Positions 20,766 to 33,374 are shown, counted from the stretch's first letter. The stretch: DNA of 64,000 bases from Ceratotherium simum simum (GCF_000283155.1 NW_004454179.1:10618318-10682317); one strand, 5' to 3'. Notes: generated by a model from the sequence alone, not told the origin. Translations and numbers: made by a program.

Positions 20766-20769
20766 TCTA

Positions 20770-22060
20770 ACCCTAGAGCTAGGGTCTCTAGGAGGGATAG
20801 GGTAGTCCAGGGGTTTGGTGGATTTGGGGAGGACTAGAGGTGACACTCGACCAGCCCCCTAAAGGGATGTCTCCTTTTGAGGAGGGAGTTCTTAGCTCAG
20901 AGGTCCTCTATGAGTTTGCCCCCAGGACTCTGGAAAAAATGCTTCCAAGTCGCTCCAGTCCACTGGGCCCCCTCTGGCTCTGACTGCCCACCCTTCTGTA
21001 GCACTGCCAGGCCTATGAGACCTCCTCTTCCCCCACACCTATCCAGCACCCATCCTTTGGGCCTTCCCAGCCTGGGCTTGCCACCTCCCAGGAGCCCTCT
21101 GGGGTTGGAAGGGGGTTCTGTGCACTTTCACCCCTCCTCTTCCCTCTCTGGGTGGGTGGGATGGGAGGCCTCAAACAAGCAAAAAGTTAAAAATACAAGT
21201 GAATGAATCATACTTTATTAGACAAAGGAATAGAAAACCAGGAAGGAAAATCTTTCCTCTCCTTTTCCATCTGCCCTGTGCAAACCTGTAGCTGGGGGAG
21301 GCTGCTCTGGGCTGGAGGATGGAGAAGCGTGTTGGGGTGGGTAGGAGGGTGCAGCTTGAAGGTCAGAGAGTCAAGGATTTTCTATCCACCTTTTAGCCAG
21401 TAAGATCCAGTCAGAATATGGAAAGAAAAGAGGGCAGAGCTTTCCCTTCTTCTCTGCCTCTTAGGAGGTGAGGTTAGGGGAGGTGTCCCTGGGGAGGTTC
21501 TTTTATATGCAATATAGGACGTTTTCATTTATATATAAAGAGCTCCTGCCAGTCTGGAGTGGGCCTAAGATTCCACATTTAGAGCAAGCTTCTGGTGGTG
21601 CTGAAGCTGCTTGGAGGACCAAGGTCTTAAACTACCACCCTTTGAGATCTAATCTTGGGTTCTCAAACTTGCCTGTCAAATATGGCCTACCGTCTTATTT
21701 TATTTTCCCAAGAATATTTTTTTCCATTTTATTTAAAGAAATGAAAAGTACAGGCACAATTGGTACCCCTTCTGATACAGTGTTTTAAAATGGGCTCTCC
21801 AGCACGCCACAGACCTCACCACTCCCTGTTTGTTATCTTGCATCCTGCTGCTTCCCTGTTACCTGCATGGCCCCTAGATCCCCCATACCATCTCCTTCTG
21901 CACCTGTCCCTCTTTCTAAAATCCTCTTTCAGTCCCAGGCAGCTGCTGAGGTGGCTTTGAACATCAGCCTAGGTTTTGAGCTCGGCTTCTCTGCTTCCTA
22001 ACCTCGGGCAAGTTAATTAAATTTTAGGAGCCTGCAGTTTCCTTGCCCAAATTATAGGGC
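20770..22060. other. Unique sequence, no gene seen
   Basis: Ordinary composition. No repeat family, RNA gene or coding exon recognised. Confidence 0.4.
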
Positions 22061-23748
22061 CAGCCCTTTCCCGGATTACCGAAGGGATTAAGGAGATAAC
22101 GCAGGTAAAAGCGATTGGCTCTTCGCAGGTGCTCTGGGAATGGCGCAGGGCGCCCCAGGGTGGCTTGACCTAGTTTTTCTACGCACCAGGCGGGATGAGG
22201 CGTTAGGAGGCGGATCCTACAAATTGTAGGGGCCCCGCCCTCCCCGCCTCTTTCCCAGACGCTTGATTTCCCGGGGAAAGCCGAGTGGCTGCTCTCCTCG
22301 CCGGGAGCTTTCCCTTCGCAATGCTTCAAAGGGAGGCTATTGTGTATTTAGGTGCCGCGCTTCCCGCCCCTCCTCGGAGCCAGGGGCAGATTCACGGGCG
22401 CCCAACGGTTCTAGGGGCGGGCCGGCGGAGGGAGAGCTAGTACAGCCCCGGGGAATGGGTGGAGACCCGAGGAAGGGAACCTCGGTGAAGACCCGCCCAG
22501 CCCCAGAGGGCCGGCGGCGCCTGGCGGGCGTGGGGCCGCTGCGGAGCAGTGCTTGCTTACCACTCTTCCCCCACCACACACACACACCTCGGCACGTGTG
22601 CGCAGGCACACACTGTCGCTGTCTCTCTCAGACTCTCAGGCTGGGTCTCAGGCTGACCCGTGCGTTCACACACGGGGACAGTCGTGCTGCAAGTCTACAC
22701 ATTTACCCCCTTGTTCCCGCGAGATCTGTTGGTTACGCACCAGGTTACACACCAGGGGCTGTCCCCAGATCTCACTCGCATGTTTGCCTCCAGTCCAGGG
22801 AAACGCCAGATCGCATGCACTCACCCACCTGTTCCCAGGTGGCCATATGGCCGCGCCTGACTGCACACGGACTCAGAGGCGGGTCCCACAGGTTCGTAGA
22901 AAAAACACTTAGAGGCCTTCGCGGCGTCCTGTCACCAGTTCACTTGCTGTCAAGGGAAAACCAGCTCCCGCAGGTTGGCACACCTGTTCAGGAGCCAGTC
23001 CCGCGAGCTCACAGTCGTACCCCTGAACCCACTTCCTATCCGCAGGCTTTGACTTCTCTCCCTTTCCCATTTCAAGCCAGAAATTGGGTGCTTTCTGGTC
23101 CGCGCAGAGGCTGCACGGTTACTGCCTTGGGGAAGATTCTGTAGAGGACTGGGCGGGAGGAGAGGGAGAGGACGGTTTATTAACCCCACAGAAGCCCCAA
23201 GTCTACTCTGTGTCCTCAACTACTATCCTAGGGGGAGTGAGGCTCCGGCCTCCCGCTGCGCGCAGGGCCGCTGGTTCGTGAACATCGGGTTTACAGCGCA
23301 GGTGCGACGCCTGCCAGCCCAAACCGCATGGCAGAGGCTTCTAGCACAGAGAAGTGAGGGGGCTGTGCTGCCTAAGGGATGTTTCTCGATGTGGGGTCGG
23401 CTGAAGCAGCAGATCATTGGAAAGCCCGGGGCCTTCGGTTGCACAAACTTGAACTGCTGTTCAAGGGAGGACCCCCGCCAGCCTTCCCCCCTACCTCCCC
23501 CCGCCCGCCTCCCGCAACCCCTGAGCCTTCGACCTTGGAGTGAGTTCCACTCCCCCTTCCACACAGCAGTCCAGCTTCCTTGCTTGTCACGAGGTGTCAC
23601 CGCCAGTTCACAGGAGTTCACAGGACTCCAGTTAGCTCCCGCGCCGTGTGCAAACGGGCACCTGCGTGGAGCTGCCCCGCAGTGCGCTGGAGACAGCCCA
23701 GGGCGTGGGAAAAGCTCTGCTTCCCGCGTGCGGCCGCCTCAAGCCTGT

Positions 23749-24035
23749 GTCCAGGCCGAAAGCTCGGCGGAAAGCTCTGTAGGGACGGTTAGTGTCCAGG
23801 CCGAAAGCTCGGCGGAAAGCTCTGTAGGGACGGTTAGTGTCNNNNNNNNNNNNNNNNNNNNNNNNNNNNNNNNNNNNNNNNNNNNNNNNNNNNNNNNNNN
23901 NNNNNNNNNNNNNNNNNNNNNNNNNNNNNNNNNNNNNNNNNTAGTGTCCAGGCCGAAAGCTCGGCGGAAAGCTCTGTAGGGACGGTTAGTGTCCAGGCCG
24001 AAAGCTCGGCGGAAAGCTCTGTAGGGACGGTTAGT
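23749..24035. repeat. 45-bp tandem array (minisatellite) around an assembly gap
   Basis: Four identical 45-bp units are visible: 23749-23793, 23794-23838, 23946-23990 and 23991-24035. The 100-N gap lies between units 2 and 3, so the copy number is unknown. Each unit holds a GCCGA-AAGC-TCGGC hairpin and an internal near-duplication of GAAAGCTC. The period is 15 codons and several frames are open, but no gene is evident. Confidence 0.95.
23842..23941. other. Assembly gap (100 N) inside the tandem array
   Basis: Exactly 100 N, the usual placeholder for unknown length. The same repeat lies on both sides, so collapsed copies are the likely cause. Confidence 0.9.
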
Positions 24036-24059
24036 GAACGACTCAGAAGCGCCCCCACC

Positions 24060-25820
24060 CCACCCCCCCGCCGCCAGCCACAGGGACTGTCGTGGCCTGA
24101 CAACAGAGGACACTCAGAGGCAGGTTGGAATTCGCCAGAAATGTGAAAAGGGTGAGAAACAGTCTCTCATTTTGAAGCCCGGCCCCCAGGGATCTGAGAT
24201 TCGGAATATAAACAGGTTCCCGGAGGGAAGGGACATCTTGCACCGCCACCTCCCAAGTCTGGTCCCCTAGGATTGTCGAGGGCGGGGCGGCCGGGAAGAA
24301 AACGCAGCCTGCGTCCACCTACTTGAATCCAACCGGTCGACCAGCTCGAGCCTCCACCCAGCTCGGACTGGAACTCTGCGGGCCGGGGTGGTGCGGTCCT
24401 GACTGCACGGTCCCCACAGCGGCTGGAGAACTCGGCTAACCTGGCCCTTTCATCAGAGATGGGTCGCTCCGCTCCACCGCATGGAGCTGAGCGCGCTGAG
24501 GTGTGAGGGAATCCGGACCCCCTGCGCTGTGCTGGGCTGCAGAGGGTGGCCTGAGAGCCCTCGGCCCTTGCAGAGAAGGGCTTGCTTTTCATCCCTGCCC
24601 TCCAGGGACACGTGTCCGAGGCGGCTCCGGCCTGGGCGAGATCTGCCGTCGGGCTCTCCTGTGGGCTTCATCTCCTCCTGGGACCCAAGACCTGGCCCCA
24701 GACAGGAAAGTGCGCAGAGCCCTGCTTTTTCTGTCGGCTCCTGGACTCTCTCTGCCTTCAGAAATTGTGGGAAGTGCGCCATTGTGCAGGGACTGTAGGG
24801 GCGCCCGGCCCTGCCTTGCCCAACCAGGGCACCGCCTGGCCACGGATTCCTTGCTGTGGGTTTTGGGACAAACACTCCCCAGCAGTGCTCAGCCTGCCCT
24901 GAACCGGCACCGTACTGTGCCCGGGGTCCGGACCCGCCTAGGAGCAGAATTGTAACCGCTTGGAAATCCACAAAGGGGCAGGGTCCTTTGCCTCAGGATT
25001 CATCCTGTGGCCAGGAGGAGAAGGGTGCAGGGTTCCAGGGCAAGAACCTGGAAGGAGAAAGGCACACTTTCCCGTGGCTCTCGGGTGCAAATAAGCACCA
25101 CCCTGAGCCTCCTTCTCTCTAGTCCTACCTGTGTCCTGGGCCCTGTGGGGCTCCAGGAGGACCAAGGGAGGGCATTACTCCTCTACAGAGAGATAACAGC
25201 TCCAAGGGGCCCCTATGGAATCGTCAGCTTTACTCTCACCCCTCCTACCCTTCAATAAGTTTTCCCATCACTTGGCCAAGCTTGCAGCATCCGTGAAGGA
25301 TCAGGGCAATGGCGAGGCTGAGAGGAGTTGGGTGCTGTTATTTTTTGTTGGGAGGAAGCACCACGTCCCCCTCCCGTGTCACTGGGAAGCTCTCCTGCAG
25401 CTGTGCTGTGAGGTTCACTATAGTGAGCGCTGCTGCTTCCTCTTCACTTTCCTTGGAATGGCCAGAGCTAACCCAGCCCTGACCGCTCCTCCCCGCTCTC
25501 CTTCAGAGAGCTGAACCTTCCCTACATCTCTGCCTTTATGGCCCTTGGACATAGGGGTAGGGGGTGGGAGTGCTGAGTCCTTTGGATCTCTGGCAGGCCT
25601 GGCAACTGTCAACAGCCACCTCAGTTGTCCTGACAGATGGGTCTTCTTAATGACCAGAGTCCACAAAAGGGACCTGTAGGAAACAACATCCCTCTCCAAC
25701 CAATACAGGACAGAAGCCCTTCTCACCTATGTGAGGTTCAGAGATTACTTCTCAACCCTGGCCTGCAGAGGATACTCCCCTGCCTTGAATCCTGGATTTT
25801 CTCCATGTCCATCAGTGTGT
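24060..25820. other. Unique sequence, moderately CpG-rich to 24.95 kb
   Basis: CpG-rich patches persist to about 24950 and then composition becomes ordinary. No gene, RNA or repeat recognised. Confidence 0.4.
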
Positions 25821-25829
25821 GAGTCTGGG

Positions 25830-26160
25830 TTCAGCTAACTCAAGAGAAAAATTAACTTATTGCAGGGATACTAAGTAGTTTATAGAATCCACAGGAAGGC
25901 TGAAGATCTGTTTCAGGAAACACTACAAAGTCACACCACAGGAAAGCCTGATTAGGGCACTGCTGCTGGTGCCCCTGTCACTAGGCTCTTGGCATGAACA
26001 TCACTATGTGCAATTTTTCCAGTATCCTTCCACTTTTACTAACTTTACTCCCTCAAGATTCAAAGGTCGTGAGGGATCATTTGATTGGCTAAACCCAGGA
26101 CACATGTCCAGGTACTAGGTGTCAGAGATGGGGAAAGGACAAGCACAGTCCCTTAGGTTT
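25830..26160 (+). repeat. Unassigned dispersed repeat, copy 1
   Basis: Words such as AGTTTATAGAATCCACAGGA, CACTGCTGCTGGTG and TTTGATTGGCTAAACCC recur in the same order, in diverged form, at 33375-33720. A third likely copy starts near 58325. I do not recall the family name. Confidence 0.45.
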
Positions 26161-27690
26161 CTATATGAAAATCTAAAACTCCTCCAACAATATTTACCTT
26201 CTTTGGGGAAAGTCTCTCCAATCACAAAGAGTGTTCAGATGCTAGGTTAAAAAAAGGAAAATGATAAAATCACTACAAAATGATAAAGTCCACCCCTTTG
26301 GCTGCCCAGTATCCACATGTGCCTTTCTTTCTAAATTTATAGTCCTTTCCCCCACAAAATGCTCTCCTCCAACATCATGCTACTATCACTCATACAGAAT
26401 GTATTCAACTTGCCCCTGAGGAAGACAATCCAAACCCTCATAGCTCTAAGTTCAGAATCTTCATTCTATTCCTCTTCTGGTTCTGTTGGGATCCTGTCTC
26501 AGACTTCTGCAACCTGTGCATTAGACCAAGTTGTAAAATTAATCATCACACAGAATAATACAATAGCAAGGGAATTAGAACTTGAAGAAAATGCAGATAA
26601 AATATATACATGTCTAATGTGACAGATGGTCAGGAGGTAAAAGCCGCTATCTTTCTGCAATATGAGATTCTATTTTGTATTTATGACATCTCTCCTCCTT
26701 TTTCCATTCTGTTTCTTTTGCCTTCAGCCAACACGTGAGCTAGTTTGCATTCTTTACCCACAGGAGAAGCAAACCTTTATTCCTAAGGGATTTGAGCCCT
26801 TGATGATCCTGCCTATGAAGGGTTGTAGTGGTCTTCCATTAATTTTTACCACTCGACATAACAGCCTCAGGGCGCATCCTGAGGAAGCCACTTGGTTCCA
26901 TGAATACTTCTTTTTGCCCATTGTGTAGAGAAAAAAAATCCTATTTGACCTTGATATTCAGAATTCATTACCTTGGCCAATCCCATAATCCTCCTTTAAC
27001 CTGTTCATCCTTTGGCATGAGCAACCAGAAGTGGCCAGGTACTAACTTCTGCTTCCAATTCAGTAAAAATATTGTTGTTTCTCCTGGTGGGAACTTTCTT
27101 CTCTCAAGGCCTTTCTAACCCTAATCTAGCAGAAACAAGAGTCACAGGAAGTAAGGGGATCATTGGGTACTTGTAGGAAGTGCCACCCCCTCTTTCTGGA
27201 CCCATATAATTGGGCTATCGAAGAAATAACATCCCATATTAATCACTAGCTCACAGCATATGCCTCATCCTTGAAGTACTGCACCACCTCACCATAAAAT
27301 ACTACACTGTCCTTAACAAAGAATCCAAAAACACAATTGCTCAAACGTGATAAAAATGTATTTTTCTCTGACGTCCAGGGAAGAGAGATAGCTCTGCTCT
27401 ATGAACACATCTGGAGACCCAAGCTAATGAGGAAGCTCTGCCATTCTCAAAAGGTGCCTTCCAAAGCTGTTGGTCCCGGCCAGCAGGAAGGAAAGGGTGC
27501 AGCAGCTCCAGGGCAAGCTCTTTGAGAAGATGACTTGAAAGCTATACCTATCAATTCCACTCACATTCCGTGGAGGAGAACTAGCTACAAGGGAGGCTGG
27601 GAAATGTAGTCCCTAGGTGGACATCCATATGCTGAGGAGAAGGAGAGAATGGGTTTGAGGGCACAAGCCATAGTCTCTGCTACACCATTC
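26160..27690. other. AT-rich sequence, unassigned
   Basis: No gene seen. A segment at 27560-27650 (AAGGGAGGCTGGGAAATGTA) is related to 31620-31740, so part of it is a second unassigned dispersed repeat. Part may belong to the adjacent ERVL remnant. Confidence 0.35.
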
Positions 27691-29300
27691 CACTGATCTG
27701 TAAAGTTAGCTGCTTCTAGATGATGGGATACATAAATATCAGTGAATCTCATGGATATTAGCCTGTTTTTTTTAACTGCAAAATGAATTCTTATTAAGGA
27801 GCAATATTATGTGGGAAATCAGATAGTTATACAACATGGAGTAAATCCGTGGATGACAGTATGGGCAGAAGCTTGATGCTCAGTGAAGGCATATCCCAAC
27901 CTTCCCCTAGATACCTGACTGGTCCCCCTGGTGTTACAGAATAGTACAGGGGACTTGGGATTGATTGCTGCTGCTGGCAAATTGGGCACTTTGCAGTGAT
28001 AGTAACCAGGTTAGCTTTCATGAGATGTTGAGTTCATGCATAGCTTTCATCTCAATCTCGGGGCCATTTGTTCGGGAGAACATTGAGAAGGCCCTGGAGT
28101 TCCCTGGGGAAGGAGACTGAGATCCAGAGTAGGTTATCTTGTCCGCATGATTATTAAGAACACTTTCTATAGTGGGAGGCTTTTGGCGATCAATCTCATA
28201 AAACACAAATATCCATCTATATCCATCCTCAAAGATTCTTCTTTATACTTTTTCCATCACTTCTTTGCCCCAAATCTTTAATCTCATTCCTTTCAAGTCC
28301 TTGATCGTCTGTCTAAACCATTAGCCACTGCCCGTACGTTCACTGCAGAGCCTTACCTCAGGCCATCTCTGCTTCCAGACAGAGTGAGCCACAAAGTATA
28401 CTGTTCAACATTCTGCCCACTGGGAAGGCTTCTCTTCTCCGTTGTTTTTCAGAGCCACCCCTGAATGGGACTGTGTCTGGCCAGGGTTGGTGTATTATAC
28501 TATAAACTAGACTTGCAATTTTTCTTCTTCCATCATCTGACGTTAGGGATTCCCCATGAGATCATAGATGCGGAGTGAGGGGTGGTGCATTGTGGTGTGT
28601 GAGGTTGAGGCAAGTTGGTGCCTATGGTGAAACATACAAGGAGGCACTCACTCTCTCAGGGTCATACGAGTACTGGGTCAGCACCCGAGTAAGTGCCTCC
28701 ATAAATTGTACACCTTAGGCATCTTGCCTACCTCACCCTAGTCCAGGCATGGTGAATGGCCTGCACAGGACACTTACTTAAGCCTTCAGGACCTACTTGG
28801 ACCTGATTCCATAGATTCCACTTCCACTCAATGATGGACTCTAAAGTGTACAGCCAACACATGGCTGCGTAGATCAGATAGCAGCCAGCTCAGTTCATCT
28901 TGGTGTCTCCTGTACACCTAGTGATTTATATCAGGCTCAAGCCCCCTTCAGTAAGCAGCTATTTTCTTTCAGAAAAAAAAAAGGCTCTTGGTCTTTACAG
29001 GGCCATGAGAGGTGCCTCTACTGTGATTCTTCTATTGTGACATGCCACAGGCTCCATATAGCACCCTGATGTGCCATAGAAACTTTGAACTTTCTCCAAG
29101 CCTCATCCATGTTCTGTCATCTCTCAATAATTAAATGGAGATGTGATAGGATCATCACCCTTCACTTTTATAGTCTTTTATGGTATGATCTTTGCAATTC
29201 CCCCAGGATTTAGCTTTTGATCTACTATTTTGGTAGGAAGTGAGAGCTCCAGGGGCTTCCATTTTGCCTTTCCAACCACCAGATTGTCAATGTGGGTTTT
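27690..29300 (-). mobile_element. ERVL-like endogenous retrovirus remnant, reverse orientation
   Basis: On the minus strand, 28021-27827 encodes a piece with CPICQQQ, the zinc-binding end of an ERVL-type integrase N-terminal domain. Flanking minus-strand DNA continues with further short, broken retroviral-like frames. Stops and frameshifts are frequent, so nothing is functional. The family call rests on this motif and context from memory. The outer limits are approximate, and no LTR pair was recognised. Confidence 0.5.
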
Positions 29301-29574
29301 TTGCTAGTTCCTGAGGATAGAAAGGAAGATAGCTATGGAATGGGTTTCAGTCCCACTGGGCCCACTGTAAGGCAGACTGAGTCAAAAATTATCTCTTCAC
29401 CACCATAAGCCTCCACTCTGACTGATGGACCACAAGGGAATTCATGTCAGCTAAACGCCAGTGACTAATAATCTCTCAAAAGAGTGAGTATTTCTCTTTC
29501 TTTAGAGCTTAATTCCCCTGGGAATGGCTGAGGATTCCTGGGAGGAAGGTCAAAAGGAGAATTCAATATAGTTC

Positions 29575-31150
29575 TGTGGTCAAGAGCACACATCTGGAGC
29601 TGGACTGTGTGGGTTTGAAATCTCTCTGTGTCTTAGTCTCTTAAACTGTAGAATGGGGGCAACAGTGCCTACTTCATAGGGGAGTTTTTCCCCCTATCAT
29701 CAGTTTTGAGATATAATTTGCATACTTTTTAGTGAACAGTTCTGTGAGTTTTGGCAAATGCATCCATTTGTGCAACCACTGTGGAGACTCACAAATTTTA
29801 ACAGTATAGCGTGGTGAATGCCCCTCTTGGTGAAGCTGGCAAGAGGTGCTCCCAAACAAGCCCGGGAGGGGCAACAAGGGAAGATAGCCTGGAGAAGGTG
29901 ATCTTTCAGCTGGATGCTGAAGGGTGAGGAGGAGTTTGCACGATCAAGCTATAAAACATTTCCATCATCCCCCAAATTCCCTCATACCCCATTTATAGTC
30001 AACCTCTCCCTCATCCTCAGCTCCTGGCAACATTTGATCTACCTTCTGACTCTATATAGTTTGCCTTTTCCAGAATTTCATGTAAAAGGAATCATACTGT
30101 GTGTAGCCTTTTGAGTCTGGCTTTTTTCACTTAGCACAATGCAGTTAAGATTCATCCATGTTGTTGTGTGTATCAGTAATTTGTTACTTTTTATTGCCGA
30201 GTAGTATTCCTTTGTGTGGATATACCATAGTTTGTGTATCCATTCACCAGTTGAAGGACGTCAGGTTTGTTTCAAGTTTTTGGCAATTATGAATAAAGCC
30301 AATATAAACATTCATGTTCAGGGTTTTGTGTAAATGTGAGTTTTCTTTTTCTTGGGTAAATAGCCAGGAGGGAGATTGCTGGGTCATATGTTAAGTATGT
30401 ACATATAGCTTTATAAGAAACTGCTAAACAGTTTTCCAAAATGGCTGTGCCATTTTGCAATTCCACCAGCAATGTATGAGAGTTCTAGTTATTCCATATC
30501 CTGATCAACACACTTGGTATGTTCAGTTTTCAAATTTTTAACCATTTTAAGGTAGTGGTATCTTATTGTGGTTTTAATTTTCATTACCCTAATGATTAAG
30601 ATCATTAGGTAAGTATCTTTCCATGTGCCTATTTGGTAAAGTGTCTGTTCAAATCATTTGCCCATTTAAAAAATTGGATTGCTTACTTTCTTTTTATTGA
30701 GTTTTGAGAGCTCTTTATATATTTTGGATACAAATCCTTGATCAGACACGTGTTTTGCAAATATTTTCCTCCAGTCTATGGCTTGTCTTTTAATTTTCTG
30801 AACAGTGTTTATTGAAGAGCAGAAGTTTTAAAATTTTTATGAAGTCTAATTTATCAATTTTTTTCTTTTATAGATAGTGCTTGTGGTGTCATATCTAAGA
30901 AATCTTTGCCTAACCCAAAGTCGTAAAGATTTTCTCCTATGTTTTCTTCTAGACGTTTTATAGTTTTACATTTAGATCTATAATCCATTTTGGGTTAATT
31001 TTTGTATCTGCTGCAAGATATTGATCACCTTTTCTGGTATATGGATTATAGGGTAGTTCTAAGGATTAAATGAATTAATCCATGTAAAGCACTTGGAACA
31101 GCGCTTGGCACACAATGAAATTCAATAAATGATAGTTATAATTATTAAAG
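29575..31150 (+). repeat. MIR split by a LINE-1 insertion
   Basis: The MIR 5' half (GTGGTCAAGAGCACACATCT ... AACTGTAGAATGGGGGCAAC) runs at 29575-29684. Its 3' half (AGGATTAAATGAATTAATCC, GTAAAGCACTTGGAACAG) resumes at 31046-31150. A reverse LINE-1 fragment lies between them. Confidence 0.75.
29685..31045 (-). mobile_element. LINE-1 3' fragment, reverse orientation
   Basis: Reverse-complement LINE-1 landmarks are GAGATATAATTTGCATAC, TTTTTATTGCCGAGTAGTAT, ACCAGTTGAAGGACGTC and TTTTGGGTTAATTTTTGTAT. A stretch of about 150 bp (roughly 29785-29935) does not fit LINE-1 and may be a second, unassigned insertion. All frames are broken. Confidence 0.8.
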
Positions 31151-31319
31151 AGCATTTTTTTGCTGTTATTACAGAATTCCTCACTAAGGACACTCAATCT
31201 TCTTTTTATTTAGGGGGCTTTGGGTCTGTGGAATGATTCAGGTCTGGGAATATAGGGAGATGCCTACATGCTCTAACATTGGGGCTTACTATCTATCATC
31301 ATTACTTACTTACTTACCT

Positions 31320-31750
31320 GTAAGTAACAGAGACCTAAAATAACAGTGACTTAAACAAGATAGAAGTTCACTTCTCTCTCATGTGACTGTCCAAACATAG
31401 GCTGTCCAGGGCTGGTATGGCATCTCTATTCCACAAGGCCATCCAGGGACCTAGGCTCCTTTTTATCTTATTTTCTTACCATCACTAGAGTATTGCCCTT
31501 GTCCACATTCCAAAATGCCTCATAACCACTTATATATTCTGAGCAACAGGCTGGAGAAAGAAGAGGAAGAAAGGTATAACCTCTACCTTTAAAAACACAA
31601 CCTGGAAATTATATATATTACTTCCACTCACATCCTGTTGGTTAGTGCTTAGTCACATGGCCATACCTAGCTGCAAGAGAGGCTAGGAAATGTAGTCTTT
31701 ATTCTCAGTAGCCATGTGTTCTGCTAAATTTCAGCAGTTCTATTTCTGAG
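31320..31750 (+). repeat. Unassigned dispersed repeat related to 27.56 kb
   Basis: CTTCCACTCACATCC and AGAGGCTAGGAAATGTAGTC match, with divergence, ATTCCACTCACATTC and GGAGGCTGGGAAATGTAGTC near 27560-27620 in the same order. It is a common mammalian repeat type that I cannot name. Confidence 0.45.
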
Positions 31751-32352
31751 AGAGAAGGGGAAAATAGATATTGGAAAAACAACTAGTAGTCTTTGCCACA
31801 GTAACTCAACTCAAGCTTCTATTCACCAGTCGTTACCATTTTTAAAAAATACTCATCAAGTGGCACCTTAGTGGGCTATTTTGGTTCCAGGCACTTACTT
31901 AGAAGAAGCAAAAATAATTATAATAGTCAAGGACTTTTATCCATTGGGTACTTGTCAGCTCTGCTGATTAACGTGTTATTTATGTTCATTTGCCTCTGCT
32001 ACTTAAGTGCTGCTGCTTGGTCTAAAGCACACAGAGTTCATTTTCTTTGGAACAGAGAGCCACACACTACCTCCCAATAGCATCCTTAGCCTACAGAAAA
32101 CAGCTTACTAAAGCGCTTTTTGGTGCTTCTATTATTTCCTTCACCAAAGTACTTTTTCAAGTTCTTTGAGAACGAAACATCTGGGGCCCTTACTGGGGAC
32201 ATGATGGGTGAGTGGTCAAGTCGACACAATAATCTTATCCAATGTTCTTATCTTTATAAGTCTTCAGATTCCTTTGAGGTTATACTGTTTCTGACATTGT
32301 AACTTTGGATCAGGCTGAATTTAATGATGTACGAACACTTATCAAAGATTCT

Positions 32353-32570
32353 TTTTTTTTTTTTTTTAAAGATTTTATTTATTTTATTTTTTGCCCCCAA
32401 AGCCCCAGTAGATAGTTGTATGTCATAGCTGCACACCCTTCTAGTTGCTGTATGTGGGACTCGGCCCCAGGATGGACAGAGAAGTGGTGCCTCAATGCGC
32501 ACCTGGGATCCGAACCCGGGCCGCCAGCATCGCAGCGCGCGCACTTAACCACCAAGCCACAGGGCCGGCC
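32353..32570 (-). mobile_element. ERE SINE (short type), 15-bp target duplication
   Basis: In reverse orientation, poly(T) at the left is followed by GCCCCCAAAGCCCCAGTAGA, CCTTCTAGTTGCTGTATGTG and the head ACAGGGCCGGCC at the right. CTTATCAAAGATTCT flanks it at 32338-32352 and 32571-32585. It is the same structural class as the copy at 6179. Confidence 0.93.
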
Positions 32571-32589
32571 CTTATCAAAGATTCTGAAG

Positions 32590-33370
32590 CTGGTGTTCTA
32601 GTTTGAGCAGCTAGGAGTCCAGGTTTCCGTCAACTATCTGCTCCTTCAAATAGAACCACCCTCAAATATTGGCATGCTAGGATTTGAAATATCTGAGGAA
32701 AATGTTGGGGGGTGGGGTATGAGGATAAATGGTGTCCTCTTGCAAGGTAACTCCAGAAGAAGTCACAGCATCATCAATCAGAGGAGGAGCATTGCCAGAC
32801 AATGGGGAGGAGCTGCTTCAGCTGGTAAGGGAGGCTCAGTGATAGATAGTTGGGGTTCCTCTGAAGGTGTCTTATAGCCTTATTTCAATTCTTGGGGTTC
32901 AAGTTTTTTTCTAATCAATGTCCTAATTTTATAAGACCGTGATTTGTCTAACATTATCGTTCAAGAACCATTAGGATCAAATTCCGAGATTGGTTTCATT
33001 TATGTCAGCCCTGTTGCTACAAGAGATGAGGTATATTTTCAGCAATGACAGAAAGTCCGAGGGTTTAAGTCATTACTTTGAGCTGGGAATTTAGGGTTTG
33101 AGCTTGTTATCCAATTTCGATAAGCTGCCCTGTGGTTTTAAAAGCAGACCATCCCACATGGTCTCCTAATGCCTGTCCTCAGTGGACACTTCATTCTAGG
33201 TGACTGTGGGTAGTAATTTAATTAGCTGGTTTGCATTGTATGGCATAGGCTACCAAATTCCCATTCCTGAATCCCAATAGATCTACAGCCCTAACTAAGC
33301 CAAATAACCAATCCTCATTTCCACCATTCCTCTAATAATCTTTTACCTGCCATCATTTGCCTGGTACCAA
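32590..33370. other. Unassigned sequence, no gene seen
   Basis: AT-leaning DNA without recognised repeat or exon. It could be an old decayed element. Confidence 0.35.
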
Positions 33371-33374
33371 TTTA

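Larger units (their letters stand above)
22060..24060. promoter_or_regulatory. CpG-rich block containing a 45-bp tandem array
   Basis: CpG-dense DNA, for example CGGGCCGGCGGAGG near 22420. It includes a CA-rich stretch (about 22570-22680) and ends in the tandem array at 23749-24035. Long open frames (22263-23144, 23278 to the array) resemble no known protein and probably reflect lack of stop codons in GC-rich DNA. It may be a distal CpG island of the TLX1-LBX1 region. Confidence 0.4.

Noticed and set aside
22263..23979. Long open frames of 293 and 233 codons, the second running into the 45-bp array
   Set aside because: Composition explains the lack of stops. The second frame passes through N and a minisatellite. 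No protein family recognised.
23749..24035. CRISPR-like regular repeats
   Set aside because: The units are directly adjoining with no spacers, and the DNA is mammalian. It is a minisatellite.
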